DNA of 5,104 nt. Origin: Candidatus Tharpella sp. GTDB lineage: Bacteria; Desulfobacterota; Anaeroferrophillalia; Anaeroferrophillales; Tharpellaceae. The stretch spans positions 1 to 5,104 of the forward strand of contig JAGGTT010000199.1 in NCBI GenBank assembly GCA_021163565.1, read 5' to 3'. Each line of letters begins with the position of its first letter. Within the stretch, counting starts at the first letter, position 1. The notes beneath the pieces are model-generated. The model had not been told where the DNA came from. It saw nothing but the letters and a program-made list of their open reading frames with translations, and did no database searches. Made by a program: the position numbers and the translations under genes. This document shows positions 1 through 5,104 of the stretch, piece after piece.

Positions 1-810
1 AATAAAGCAGCCCGCTGAACTCTCATCCGGATCACGCTTAAAGAGAAATTTAAGACCTAAGCTAACCTGAAGTGCGGCGACCACATTTACCGTTGGTACG
101 AGATTGTCGATTGCAGATTCAATCCCAAAGGCGCGATTGTGATCGGCATCGGATACTGAAGCGTGAGGATAGAACCGGGTCATTTTTGCAGACCCCGGCG
201 CCACCGAGGCTGCCTGCCCGTACCAGCCGGCAACCGCGCCGTGGATTAACATCAGATTATAACGGTCACACAGTAAGGCCAGCTCAAGCCGGGCCGGGAT
301 TGAATCGAGTGCGTCAAAAACCAGATCACAAGTTGAGAGCCGATCTTCAGCTTCAGAAGACTGGAAAACCTGATTCAAAGGTTCGATATCAATCACAGGA
401 TTTACCAGCCGGCCCCATTCCGCCGCTACTTCAACCTTGTCGCGGCCCAAGTTTGCCGAAGTTGCCAGAGATTGACGGTTAAGATTGCTTTCAACAAAAA
501 AATCGGGGTCAATCACCAGCAGGTGACCAACCCCGAGCCGAACCAGCATCTCAAAAATCGAACCGCCCAGTCCGCCGCAACCGACTATCGCGACCCGGGC
601 CTGAAGCAGGCGCAACTGCTGTAAATTGCCAAAAACAGCTCTCTGGCGCTGGTAACGCTTTGGGAAAAACCCGTTTTCTAAAATAACTTTCTCAATATCT
701 TTGTCGGTAAGCGAAAATTTTCCCTTGATCTCTTTGTAGGCAGACAAAGGCAGCAAACCCTCAGTATCCGCGAGTTTGATCAGATAATTTTTCAGCCTCT
801 CAAGCGCCAC
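1..810 (-). CDS. ThiF/MoeB/HesA-family E1-like adenylyltransferase (C-terminus beyond window)
   Basis: Enzymes of this family use ATP to adenylate the C-terminal glycine of a ubiquitin-like sulfur carrier, and the adjacent gene encodes such a carrier. I translated the minus strand by hand: it is open for 270 codons from GTG at 810-808 to base 1, so the end is missing. Residues 1-50 are an N-terminal extension absent from MoeB. Then come RYQRQ (52-56), the nucleotide-binding loop GCGGLGGS (77-84), D101-P-D, the SNLNRQ signature (108-113), K125, DLVFDALD (162-169), R174 and GAVAGWYGQ (191-199). These all sit at family positions. The CxxC that binds zinc in MoeB, expected shortly after GQ, is absent: the stretch reads TRFYPHASVSDADHN. 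The GTG start is supported by GGAGG six bases upstream and starts two bases after the carrier's stop, so the genes are probably translationally coupled. Family assignment is secure. Whether it serves molybdenum/tungsten cofactor, thiamin or another thiolated product is unknown. Confidence 0.9.
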   Translation of the reverse strand, partial: MALERLKNYLIKLADTEGLLPLSAYKEIKGKFSLTDKDIEKVILENGFFPKRYQRQRAVFGNLQQLRLLQARVAIVGCGGLGGSIFEMLVRLGVGHLLVIDPDFFVESNLNRQSLATSANLGRDKVEVAAEWGRLVNPVIDIEPLNQVFQSSEAEDRLSTCDLVFDALDSIPARLELALLCDRYNLMLIHGAVAGWYGQAASVAPGSAKMTRFYPHASVSDADHNRAFGIESAIDNLVPTVNVVAALQVSLGLKFLFKRDPDESSAGCFI

Positions 811-812
811 CC

Positions 813-1037
813 TCAGCCTCCACCGACTTTGGGAAAGATTGACAGGACATCGCCTTTTTCAAGTTTGCCGGTCAACTCAACATGGCGGCCGTTACAGATC
901 AGGATTCCGATTTCAGCTTCGGGAATTTCATATTTCCGTACCACCTGAGCGACCGATATCTCGGTCTCAAGTTCGATCACCCGAGCCTTAAACCGTCCCT
1001 CCCGGAAACCGGCAAAAAATTTAACCGTTATTTGCAT
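813..1037 (-). CDS. MoaD/ThiS-like ubiquitin-fold sulfur carrier protein
   Basis: A 74-residue protein of the size and pattern of the beta-grasp sulfur carriers MoaD and ThiS. It starts with a beta-strand-like MQITVKFFAGFR, has a central helix-like SVAQVVRKYEI and a strand with NGRHVEL (about 49-55), and ends in FPKVGGG. The terminal Gly-Gly is the residue pair that is adenylated and then thiocarboxylated in this family, and the next gene downstream encodes the matching E1-like enzyme. The ATG at 1037 overlaps the stop of the upstream response-regulator gene (shared bases 1028-1037). GGGAGAG lies nine bases upstream, inside that gene. I recall similar carrier/E1 pairs in Geobacter-type genomes near tungsten-containing aldehyde ferredoxin oxidoreductases, which makes a molybdopterin or tungstopterin role attractive, but nothing in the window proves it. 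ThiS-like thiamin synthesis is the alternative. Confidence 0.88.
   Translation of the reverse strand: MQITVKFFAGFREGRFKARVIELETEISVAQVVRKYEIPEAEIGILICNGRHVELTGKLEKGDVLSIFPKVGGG
817..821 (-). promoter_or_regulatory. Shine-Dalgarno GGAGG deciding the GTG start of the E1-like gene
   Basis: On the minus strand GGAGG is followed by six bases and then GTG (810-808). The motif lies inside the codons for the last glycines (GGT GGA GGC) of the sulfur carrier. No ATG is near in this frame and the conserved domain lies downstream, so this site is the main support for the GTG start. Confidence 0.7.
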
Positions 1038-2581
1038 ATAACCGCACTCTCCCTGAATCTGGTGGGGACTTCTTTAATAACTTTATACCCGGATTCCCGG
1101 AACCCTACCAACAACCTGCGTACTTCATAACGTAGTGAGATAAAGATTGTCACCAATTCCGGATCGAACTGATGACCCGCACCTTTATGCAGTTCGATAA
1201 GGGCCTCTTTAATACTTAGAGATGAACGATAAGGGCGTTTCGATGTCATCGCGTCAAAAGCATCCGCGATTCCGATAATCCGCGACATTAAAGGGATATT
1301 ATCGGCTACTAGACCATCAGGATAACCATTACCGTTCCAGTGTTCGTGGTGGTGAAATATTATCTCCCCAACCTGGTTCAAAGAGCTTACGGGATCAATT
1401 ATATTCCGGCCTTTCAACGGATGGGTACGAATCTCGGCAAACTCGCTTTCAGTCAACTTTCCTTCCGCCCTCAGGATGGCGTCGGAGATCCCGATTTTGC
1501 CGATGTCATGTAAAATTGATGCCTTCTGCAACATTGCAAGTTCATTGCAGGAGAAGCCGAGTTCCTGAGCAATCAGGGCCGCATAAAGGGACACCTGGTA
1601 TGAATGACCGTGGGTGTATGAGTCTTTGGCTTCTAAAGCCATAGCAAAACTCTCCACCGTCTCAATATAGTGCTGCTGCAAGTTGTTATAGAGGTAAGAG
1701 TTTTCGATACAGGCGGCGGCCTTCGATACCAGCATATAAAATGAGCGGCGGAGTTTATCTGAAAAAACAACCTCCGGCCTGAATGAGATCAGGATAAAGA
1801 CCCCGACCAAACGATTACGGGCTTTCAATGTAAAGGCCATCATCGAACTAAACTCAACCGACTCTTTGCTATCAGCCAATATACTGGCCAGCAAAGGGTC
1901 ATGTTTCTGAAAAAGTTTACTGCTGAAACTGGTAAAGTGTTCATGGGCTACGGCCGAGGATAAATGTTTCGGCAGAAGGTTAAGCAGATACCGGGTATTA
2001 TTAGACGGCGGTCGCAGCAGTTTACGTCGTGAAAGAGAAAATTCATGATTTCCAGGACTGTCATCATTCAGATAGAGAGCCATAAAATCGGCCTTTGTAA
2101 AAGAAGCCGCGGACTCGAACAGAACTTTAATCACCTCGTCAAGACCAAACTGCGCACTTATCGATTCACTTGCCCGATAGAGCGCCATCATCTCTTTCAG
2201 GTTGACATTCTCACGTTGCAGAAACTGTCTTTCCAAGGCCTTTTCGACCGCGTTGGCAACAATCTCAAATTCGAACGGCTTGGTGATGTAATCATAAACT
2301 CCAAGTTTTATCGCATCAATCGCCGACTGCATTGAAGCGTAGGCAGTCAGGACCATAATAATAGGAGATTTTTCCATCTCGTTGACTCGACGGATAAGCT
2401 CCATACCGCCCATAACCGGCATATTGATATCGGTTAACAAAAGATCGAACTCATGTTCCGCAATCTGTTCCAGTGCCAAAGCTCCATTAGCAGCAGAACT
2501 TACATCGTAGCCGAGACCGCCAAGCAGATCAGCCAGAATTTCAACGATCTCGGGATCGTCATCAACAACCAGAATGTTCAT
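1028..2581 (-). CDS. Response regulator with GAF-like segment and HD-GYP c-di-GMP phosphodiesterase domain
   Basis: A predicted cytoplasmic two-component output protein of 517 residues. Residues 1-120 are a receiver: acidic pocket D7-D8-D9, phospho-acceptor D51 in LLTDINMP, switch T79 and K101 in TKPF. Residues about 130-300 form a GAF-like sensory segment. Residues about 305-485 are an HD-GYP domain with H324-G-H, HDIGKIGI (358-365), H387-P, HHHEHWNGNGYPDGL (410-424) and DAFDAMT (440-446). These are the metal and substrate residues of active family members, so hydrolysis of c-di-GMP to pGpG or GMP is likely. A basic tail of about 34 residues follows. I chose ATG 2581 because receivers normally begin MNILVVDDD, and GAGAG lies four bases upstream. 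An in-frame ATG at 2608 would add nine residues (MDYNWRESC), preceded by GGTGA, and cannot be excluded. No partner histidine kinase is in view. The stop overlaps the sulfur-carrier start by ten bases, so this gene probably leads the operon. Confidence 0.93.
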   Translation of the reverse strand: MNILVVDDDPEIVEILADLLGGLGYDVSSAANGALALEQIAEHEFDLLLTDINMPVMGGMELIRRVNEMEKSPIIMVLTAYASMQSAIDAIKLGVYDYITKPFEFEIVANAVEKALERQFLQRENVNLKEMMALYRASESISAQFGLDEVIKVLFESAASFTKADFMALYLNDDSPGNHEFSLSRRKLLRPPSNNTRYLLNLLPKHLSSAVAHEHFTSFSSKLFQKHDPLLASILADSKESVEFSSMMAFTLKARNRLVGVFILISFRPEVVFSDKLRRSFYMLVSKAAACIENSYLYNNLQQHYIETVESFAMALEAKDSYTHGHSYQVSLYAALIAQELGFSCNELAMLQKASILHDIGKIGISDAILRAEGKLTESEFAEIRTHPLKGRNIIDPVSSLNQVGEIIFHHHEHWNGNGYPDGLVADNIPLMSRIIGIADAFDAMTSKRPYRSSLSIKEALIELHKGAGHQFDPELVTIFISLRYEVRRLLVGFRESGYKVIKEVPTRFRESAVICK

Positions 2582-2624
2582 ACAACTCTCGCGCCAGTTA
2601 TAATCCATTGTTCACCATATCAGC

Positions 2625-2639
2625 GGTTATCGGCTAACC
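2625..2639. repeat. Short inverted repeat GGTTA-TCGGC-TAACC
   Basis: Perfect five-base arms flank a five-base spacer, 44 bases upstream of the response-regulator ATG at 2581. It could be part of an operator or a small leader hairpin. At this length chance is a real possibility. Confidence 0.3.
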
Positions 2640-2646
2640 ATCATAT

Positions 2647-2661
2647 TTAGATAACATCTAA
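2647..2661. repeat. Perfect 15-bp palindrome TTAGAT-AAC-ATCTAA, possible operator
   Basis: Six-base arms match perfectly around a three-base centre. The palindrome sits between the best -10-like hexamer for the response-regulator operon (2678-2683) and its start codon, and two bases from the DnaA-box-like nonamer. The geometry suits binding of a dimeric repressor, but no regulator is identifiable from the window. Confidence 0.45.
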
Positions 2662-2663
2662 GG

Positions 2664-2672
2664 TTATCCACA
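2664..2672 (+). promoter_or_regulatory. DnaA-box-like nonamer TTATCCACA
   Basis: An exact match to the Escherichia coli consensus TTATNCACA. A second sequence, TTATCCTCA at 2712-2720, differs from it at one base and has the same orientation. Two sites 48 bases apart in a promoter region could mean DnaA control of the response-regulator operon. There is no dnaA, dnaN or cluster of many boxes, so this is not presented as a replication origin. One exact match in about 5 kb could also be chance. Confidence 0.35.
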
Positions 2673-2677
2673 AAAAA

Positions 2678-2683
2678 TTTATA
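2678..2683 (-). promoter_or_regulatory. Candidate -10 element TATAAA for the response-regulator operon
   Basis: The minus strand reads GCGTATAAATT about 100 bases upstream of ATG 2581. No good -35 lies at 16-18 bases; the hexamer there is GGATTT. TTTACA at 2697-2702 is only 13 bases away, which is too close. Either an activator helps or the true promoter lies elsewhere. No sigma-54 type GG/GC pair was noticed. Confidence 0.25.
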
Positions 2684-2781
2684 CGCTTGTAAATCATGTA
2701 AAATCCGACCATTATCCTCATACCTCCAAAGGAGAATATCTAGACCTTACCCGCCGGGATGAATTAAACCAGGCAGCGTAC

Positions 2782-2805
2782 AAAACAAACACTGTTGCTT
2801 ACAAC
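2782..2805 (+). repeat. Copy 1 of a short A/C-rich direct repeat
   Basis: These 24 bases match 3065-3086 at 22 positions: AAAACAAACACT, then two extra bases (GT) found only in this copy, then TGCTTACAAC. This copy is non-coding, whereas the other lies in the signal-peptide codons of the lipoprotein gene. A further 9-of-11 match (CAAGTAAGATT at 2822 against CAAGTTTGATT at 3104) occurs at nearly the same offset. Confidence 0.45.
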
Positions 2806-2885
2806 CAAACCGGGTTACTGTCAAGTAAGATTTCCAAATAAAAACATAGCCTAAGCCAGCTTAAAGAACATTATCAATGACCGAA

Positions 2886-2913
2886 AGCAAGTTAATAAAA
2901 AATTTAACTTGCT
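2886..2913 (+). other. Stem-loop with 10-bp perfect arms upstream of the lipoprotein gene
   Basis: AGCAAGTTAA (2886-2895) pairs with TTAACTTGCT (2904-2913) around an eight-base A-rich loop. No T-run follows, so it is not a typical intrinsic terminator on either strand. It overlaps the possible -35 of the lipoprotein promoter and is better read as a possible protein-binding site or operator. Confidence 0.5.
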
Positions 2914-2938
2914 CGTTAAGAACAAAGCACGCTATAAG
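2909..2938 (+). promoter_or_regulatory. Candidate promoter for the lipoprotein gene
   Basis: TTGCTC (2909-2914) and TATAAG (2933-2938) are separated by 18 bases, an acceptable sigma-70 arrangement. Transcription would begin near 2945, leaving no leader for the ATG at 2944 but a leader of about 105 bases for the ATG at 3052 preferred here. The -35 overlaps the right arm of the stem-loop at 2886-2913, so a factor bound there could block polymerase. This is motif matching only. Confidence 0.4.
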
Positions 2939-3051
2939 AATTCATGCTGTTTCAAAGGTACAACTGTAATCTGTTTTTTATGGCGGAAGACCTTTTATTC
3001 CAATTTCCATTAACCGGCAGATCAAATCCTGAAATTGAAGCGATACCGACA

Positions 3052-3750
3052 ATGCCCGGCAACAAAAACAAACACTTGCTTACAACAGTTATCATCACAT
3101 TAACAAGTTTGATTCTGATGTGTGGTTGCGGGGATCGCGGAGGTATGCGCGGGATTCTGACTACTTCCGATGTTCTGATTATAAAACATCACGTCCGTCA
3201 GCACTATATCTGTCTGGAGGAGTTCTGCCGCCGGCTCTATCTTAAGAATCCGAAATATGAACCGGACCAGTTCAGACAGGCGGAAAAACTAAGGACTATT
3301 TTTCTGGAACAGAAATGTCTGGATTCACCCTTTGATTATCAGGCATCGCACGAGATTCTGACGGCGGTTTTTGCTGAAGATACACTCTATAAAGATCGTA
3401 TCGCACTGCTTGCTTTAGGTTTGCGGAAAAGTATTGACGAGGGTTATGATCAACATGGACCCTATGACAATAACATGATAACCAGCCTGCAGGTTCCGCT
3501 GGAGCGCTTAAAAAGACTCTACAGTAATCTAAGTCAGGTAAACTGGCGCATTAAAGTTTGTCGCGACCGATCCGGTGAACTTTACTTTCTCACCAATGAA
3601 AAGGATAATGATGGACATCTCAACATGGGTTACGAAGTCCTGATGACCAAGATTCTGACCCGGATCGAAGATGACATCTATATGCGCGGCGGTAACCCGC
3701 CTAATGTTATCCTTAAAATGTCAACCATGTTTTTTTCACTGTTTTTGTAA
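3052..3750 (+). CDS. Uncharacterised predicted lipoprotein
   Basis: I do not recognise a named family. From ATG 3052 the product has 232 residues and an export signal: basic n-region (MPGNKNKH), hydrophobic core (residues 9-23, LLTTVIITLTSLILM), then MCGCGDRGG. Either C24 or C26 could be lipidated; neither context is an ideal lipobox, and C26 with glycine before it fits better. The rest looks soluble and mainly helical, with C54 and C59 (YICLEEFC), C89 and C170. More recognisable stretches are RRLYLKNPKY (60-69), LGLRKSIDEGY (122-132) and LSQVNWRIKVCRDRSGELYFLTN (about 160-182). The C-terminus is hydrophobic (KMSTMFFSLFL). It vaguely recalls proteobacterial envelope lipoproteins of unknown function, from memory only. 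The frame is open back to ATG 2944, giving 268 residues, but those 36 extra residues would precede the signal peptide, and neither start has a strong ribosome-binding site. It is transcribed alone, divergent from the regulator and convergent with ftsK. Confidence 0.75.
   Translation: MPGNKNKHLLTTVIITLTSLILMCGCGDRGGMRGILTTSDVLIIKHHVRQHYICLEEFCRRLYLKNPKYEPDQFRQAEKLRTIFLEQKCLDSPFDYQASHEILTAVFAEDTLYKDRIALLALGLRKSIDEGYDQHGPYDNNMITSLQVPLERLKRLYSNLSQVNWRIKVCRDRSGELYFLTNEKDNDGHLNMGYEVLMTKILTRIEDDIYMRGGNPPNVILKMSTMFFSLFL
3065..3086 (+). repeat. Copy 2 of the short A/C-rich direct repeat, inside signal-peptide codons
   Basis: Matches 2782-2805 apart from a two-base gap. It encodes the basic and early hydrophobic part of the lipoprotein signal peptide (roughly KNKHLLT). 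The gap would shift the frame in copy 1, so copy 1 cannot encode the same peptide. Confidence 0.45.
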
Positions 3751-3764
3751 GACTTTACGAAAAC
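3741..3764 (+). terminator. Weak stem-loop across the convergent lipoprotein/ftsK junction
   Basis: GTTTTTGTAA (3741-3750) pairs with TTACGAAAAC (3755-3764) around loop GACT: ten pairs including one G-U. The left arm includes the lipoprotein stop codon. On the minus strand the wobble becomes an A-C mismatch. No T-run follows on either strand and the stem is A/T-rich, so it is at best a weak terminator or an mRNA 3'-end stabiliser. It is the only candidate in the 22-bp gap between the two genes. Confidence 0.3.
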
Positions 3765-3772
3765 CACAAAAC

Positions 3773-5104
3773 TTAAGCATCGATTGGCTGAACCAGGATT
3801 TTTCTGGGTTTACTGCCCTCGGAGGGGCCGACAATACCTTCCCTCTCCATCATTTCAATAATCCGGGCCGCACGGTTGTAACCGATTCTGAATTTACGCT
3901 GAATCATCGAAGCTGAAGCTCCTTTCAGGGAGGAGACAAAGGCGACTGCCTGATCATAAAGCTCATCGTACTCCTCATCACCTTCACCATCAACATCATC
4001 CGCCGAGCGGGCACCGGCCCTGTTTTTCGCTTTGGCCAGCGCCGCCTCATGCTTTTTCAGCATATCATCCTGATATTCAGGCGCACCCTGACTGCGAAGA
4101 TAGTCCGTTAAACCCTTAATTTCCTCATCACTGATAAAAGCTCCGTGCAGACGGGTAAACACCGAAGTTCCGGGGCTTAAAAGCAGCATATCACCGTTAC
4201 CAAGCAGATGCTCGCCGCCAGAGGCGTCCAGAATTGTACGCGAATCGATACGTGATGAGACCCGAAACGAAATCCGGGCCGGAAAGTTGGCTTTGATAAG
4301 GCCGGTAATCACATCAACCGAAGGCCGCTGAGTCGCAAGAATCAAATGAATTCCGGCAGCTCTAGCCATCTGTGCCAATCGGGTTATCGACTCTTCAACC
4401 TCTTTCGAGGCAACCATCATGAGGTCGGCAAGCTCATCGATAATAATGACGATATAGGGCAATTTTTCCAACGGCAAAGTGGCCTCGGAATCTGCAACAA
4501 CCTCCTCTTCGAGATTGTTTGCGAAAAGTTCCTCACCCTCTTCCAGCTCCGGCTCAAGCTCCGCTTCCGGTGCGGCAGTCAGGTTCCGTTTTGCAATCTC
4601 TTTTTCGATAAAGCGATTGTAGGAGGCGATATTACGGGTACCAGTTTTCGACATCAGACTGTAACGCCGCTCCATCTCCTCCACGGCCCAGCTTAAAGCC
4701 GCAGCCGCCCGTTTAGGGTTGGTAACCACCGGCAACAAAAGATGAGGTATATGATCGTAAACCGAAAGTTCAAGCCGTTTCGGATCAACCATGATAAATT
4801 TTACCTGATCCGGCATCGCCTTGAAAAGAATACTGCAGATCAGACAATTAATACCAACACTCTTTCCTGAACCGGTTGAGCCGGCAATTAAGAGATGCGG
4901 CATTTTAGCAAGATCCGCGACCATCGGCACCCCGTCGATCTCTTTTCCCAGGGCCATCGGCAGAGCACTTTTGCTCTTCTGAAAAGTCGAGCTTAAAAGC
5001 AGTTCTTTGAAATTCACCTCTTCCCGCTCAAGATTTGGAATCTCAATACCAACCACCGCCTTACCCGGAATCGGCGCCACAATCCGCACCGACATGGCAC
5101 TCAT
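3773..5104 (-). CDS. ftsK: FtsK/SpoIIIE-family DNA translocase, motor and gamma domains (N-terminus beyond window)
   Basis: FtsK is a hexameric ATP-driven DNA pump anchored at the division septum. It clears and aligns the chromosome terminus and activates XerCD recombination at dif. The visible 443 residues begin in the conserved motor stretch VRIVAPIPGKAVVGIEIPN. They show Walker A GSTGSGKS (75-82), MVDPKRLEL (105-113), Walker B YIVIIIDELADLMM (217-230) and ATQRPSVDVITGLIKANFPARI (257-278). A charged linker (about 345-380) leads to the winged-helix gamma domain (about 380-438, MIQRKFRIGYNRAARIIEMMEREGIVGP), which reads polarity sequences in DNA in known members. The membrane segments and linker expected upstream are missing only because the window ends; the ATG at 5104 is very likely internal. 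Between the RNIASYNRFIEKEI stretch and Walker B lies an unusually acidic insert (about 178-210). The gene converges on the lipoprotein gene, and I see no link to the regulator operon beyond proximity. Confidence 0.95.
   Translation of the reverse strand: MSAMSVRIVAPIPGKAVVGIEIPNLEREEVNFKELLLSSTFQKSKSALPMALGKEIDGVPMVADLAKMPHLLIAGSTGSGKSVGINCLICSILFKAMPDQVKFIMVDPKRLELSVYDHIPHLLLPVVTNPKRAAAALSWAVEEMERRYSLMSKTGTRNIASYNRFIEKEIAKRNLTAAPEAELEPELEEGEELFANNLEEEVVADSEATLPLEKLPYIVIIIDELADLMMVASKEVEESITRLAQMARAAGIHLILATQRPSVDVITGLIKANFPARISFRVSSRIDSRTILDASGGEHLLGNGDMLLLSPGTSVFTRLHGAFISDEEIKGLTDYLRSQGAPEYQDDMLKKHEAALAKAKNRAGARSADDVDGEGDEEYDELYDQAVAFVSSLKGASASMIQRKFRIGYNRAARIIEMMEREGIVGPSEGSKPRKILVQPIDA

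Larger units (their letters stand above)
2582..3051. other. A/T-rich divergent intergenic region
   Basis: About 470 bases separate the response-regulator start from the lipoprotein start preferred here. No convincing protein gene was found. The region carries candidate promoters in both directions, two inverted repeats, a DnaA-box-like nonamer with a one-mismatch neighbour, a stem-loop and half of a short direct repeat, listed separately. It is visibly richer in A/T than the flanking genes, as expected for a regulatory region. The stretch 2944-3051 is open in the lipoprotein frame and would become coding if the longer start were real. Confidence 0.6.

Noticed and set aside
72..482. Plus-strand open frame of 136 codons.
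   Set aside because: It is antisense to the E1-like gene, whose conserved motifs prove the minus-strand reading; its Arg/Pro/Gln-rich product is typical of a shadow frame.
882..1130. Plus-strand open frame opposite the sulfur carrier and regulator tail.
   Set aside because: Shadow of two well-supported minus-strand genes; no domain or ribosome-binding site.
2664..2720. Possible replication origin, because of the DnaA-box-like sites.
   Set aside because: Only one exact and one imperfect box, with no dnaA/dnaN/gidA-type neighbours and no iteron array.
2647..2721. Minus-strand mini-ORF of 24 codons (ATG at 2721, stop at 2647) upstream of the response regulator, with GGAGG just before it.
   Set aside because: GGAGG is only one base from the ATG, too close to work. 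An internal ATG four codons in has looser support, but the peptide has no recognisable leader-peptide feature, and the best -10 element lies inside it.
2886..2913. Intrinsic terminator.
   Set aside because: The stem is A/T-rich and no T-run follows on either strand; both flanking genes point away from it.
3671..3916. Plus-strand open frame overlapping the lipoprotein end and antisense to ftsK.
   Set aside because: It overlaps two better-supported genes and its product has no coherent features.
4346..4696. Plus-strand open frame opposite ftsK.
   Set aside because: The opposite strand encodes the unmistakable FtsK motor; the shadow product has no recognisable features.

Overview
The window looks like chromosomal DNA of a moderate-GC Gram-negative bacterium. 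My best guess is a Desulfuromonas/Geobacter-like member of the Desulfobacterota. This rests on remembered resemblance of the MoaD-like/ThiF-like pair, the response regulator with a GAF-like segment and HD-GYP output, and the FtsK type; no database search was possible. I see no insertion sequence, phage gene, CRISPR array, rRNA or tRNA. Nothing here is clearly a new defence or mobile system; the interest lies in gene architecture and in a structured intergenic region.

Left part (1-2608, all minus strand): three tightly packed genes read right to left. First is a receiver + GAF-like + HD-GYP response regulator, likely a c-di-GMP phosphodiesterase. Its stop codon lies inside the start of a small MoaD/ThiS-type ubiquitin-like sulfur carrier ending in Gly-Gly. 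That gene is followed, two bases after its stop, by a GTG-started ThiF/MoeB/HesA-type E1-like enzyme that runs off the left edge. The third gene has an open frame of exactly 270 codons from 810 down to base 1. Overlap and spacing indicate one operon with translational coupling. The carrier and E1 probably form a sulfur-transfer or molybdenum/tungsten-cofactor module whose target gene lies beyond the window.

Middle (2582-3051): a divergent, A/T-rich intergenic region between the response regulator and a plus-strand gene. It holds a perfect DnaA-box-like nonamer, a 15-bp perfect palindrome, a 10-bp stem-loop, candidate promoter elements for both directions, and a short sequence repeated about 280 bases away in the signal-peptide codons of the next gene.

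Right part: a plus-strand gene (3052-3750) for an uncharacterised 232-residue predicted lipoprotein converges on a minus-strand ftsK/spoIIIE gene (3773-5104). Only the motor and the DNA-reading gamma domain of FtsK are inside the window; its membrane part continues to the right. An imperfect stem-loop spans the 22-bp convergent junction.
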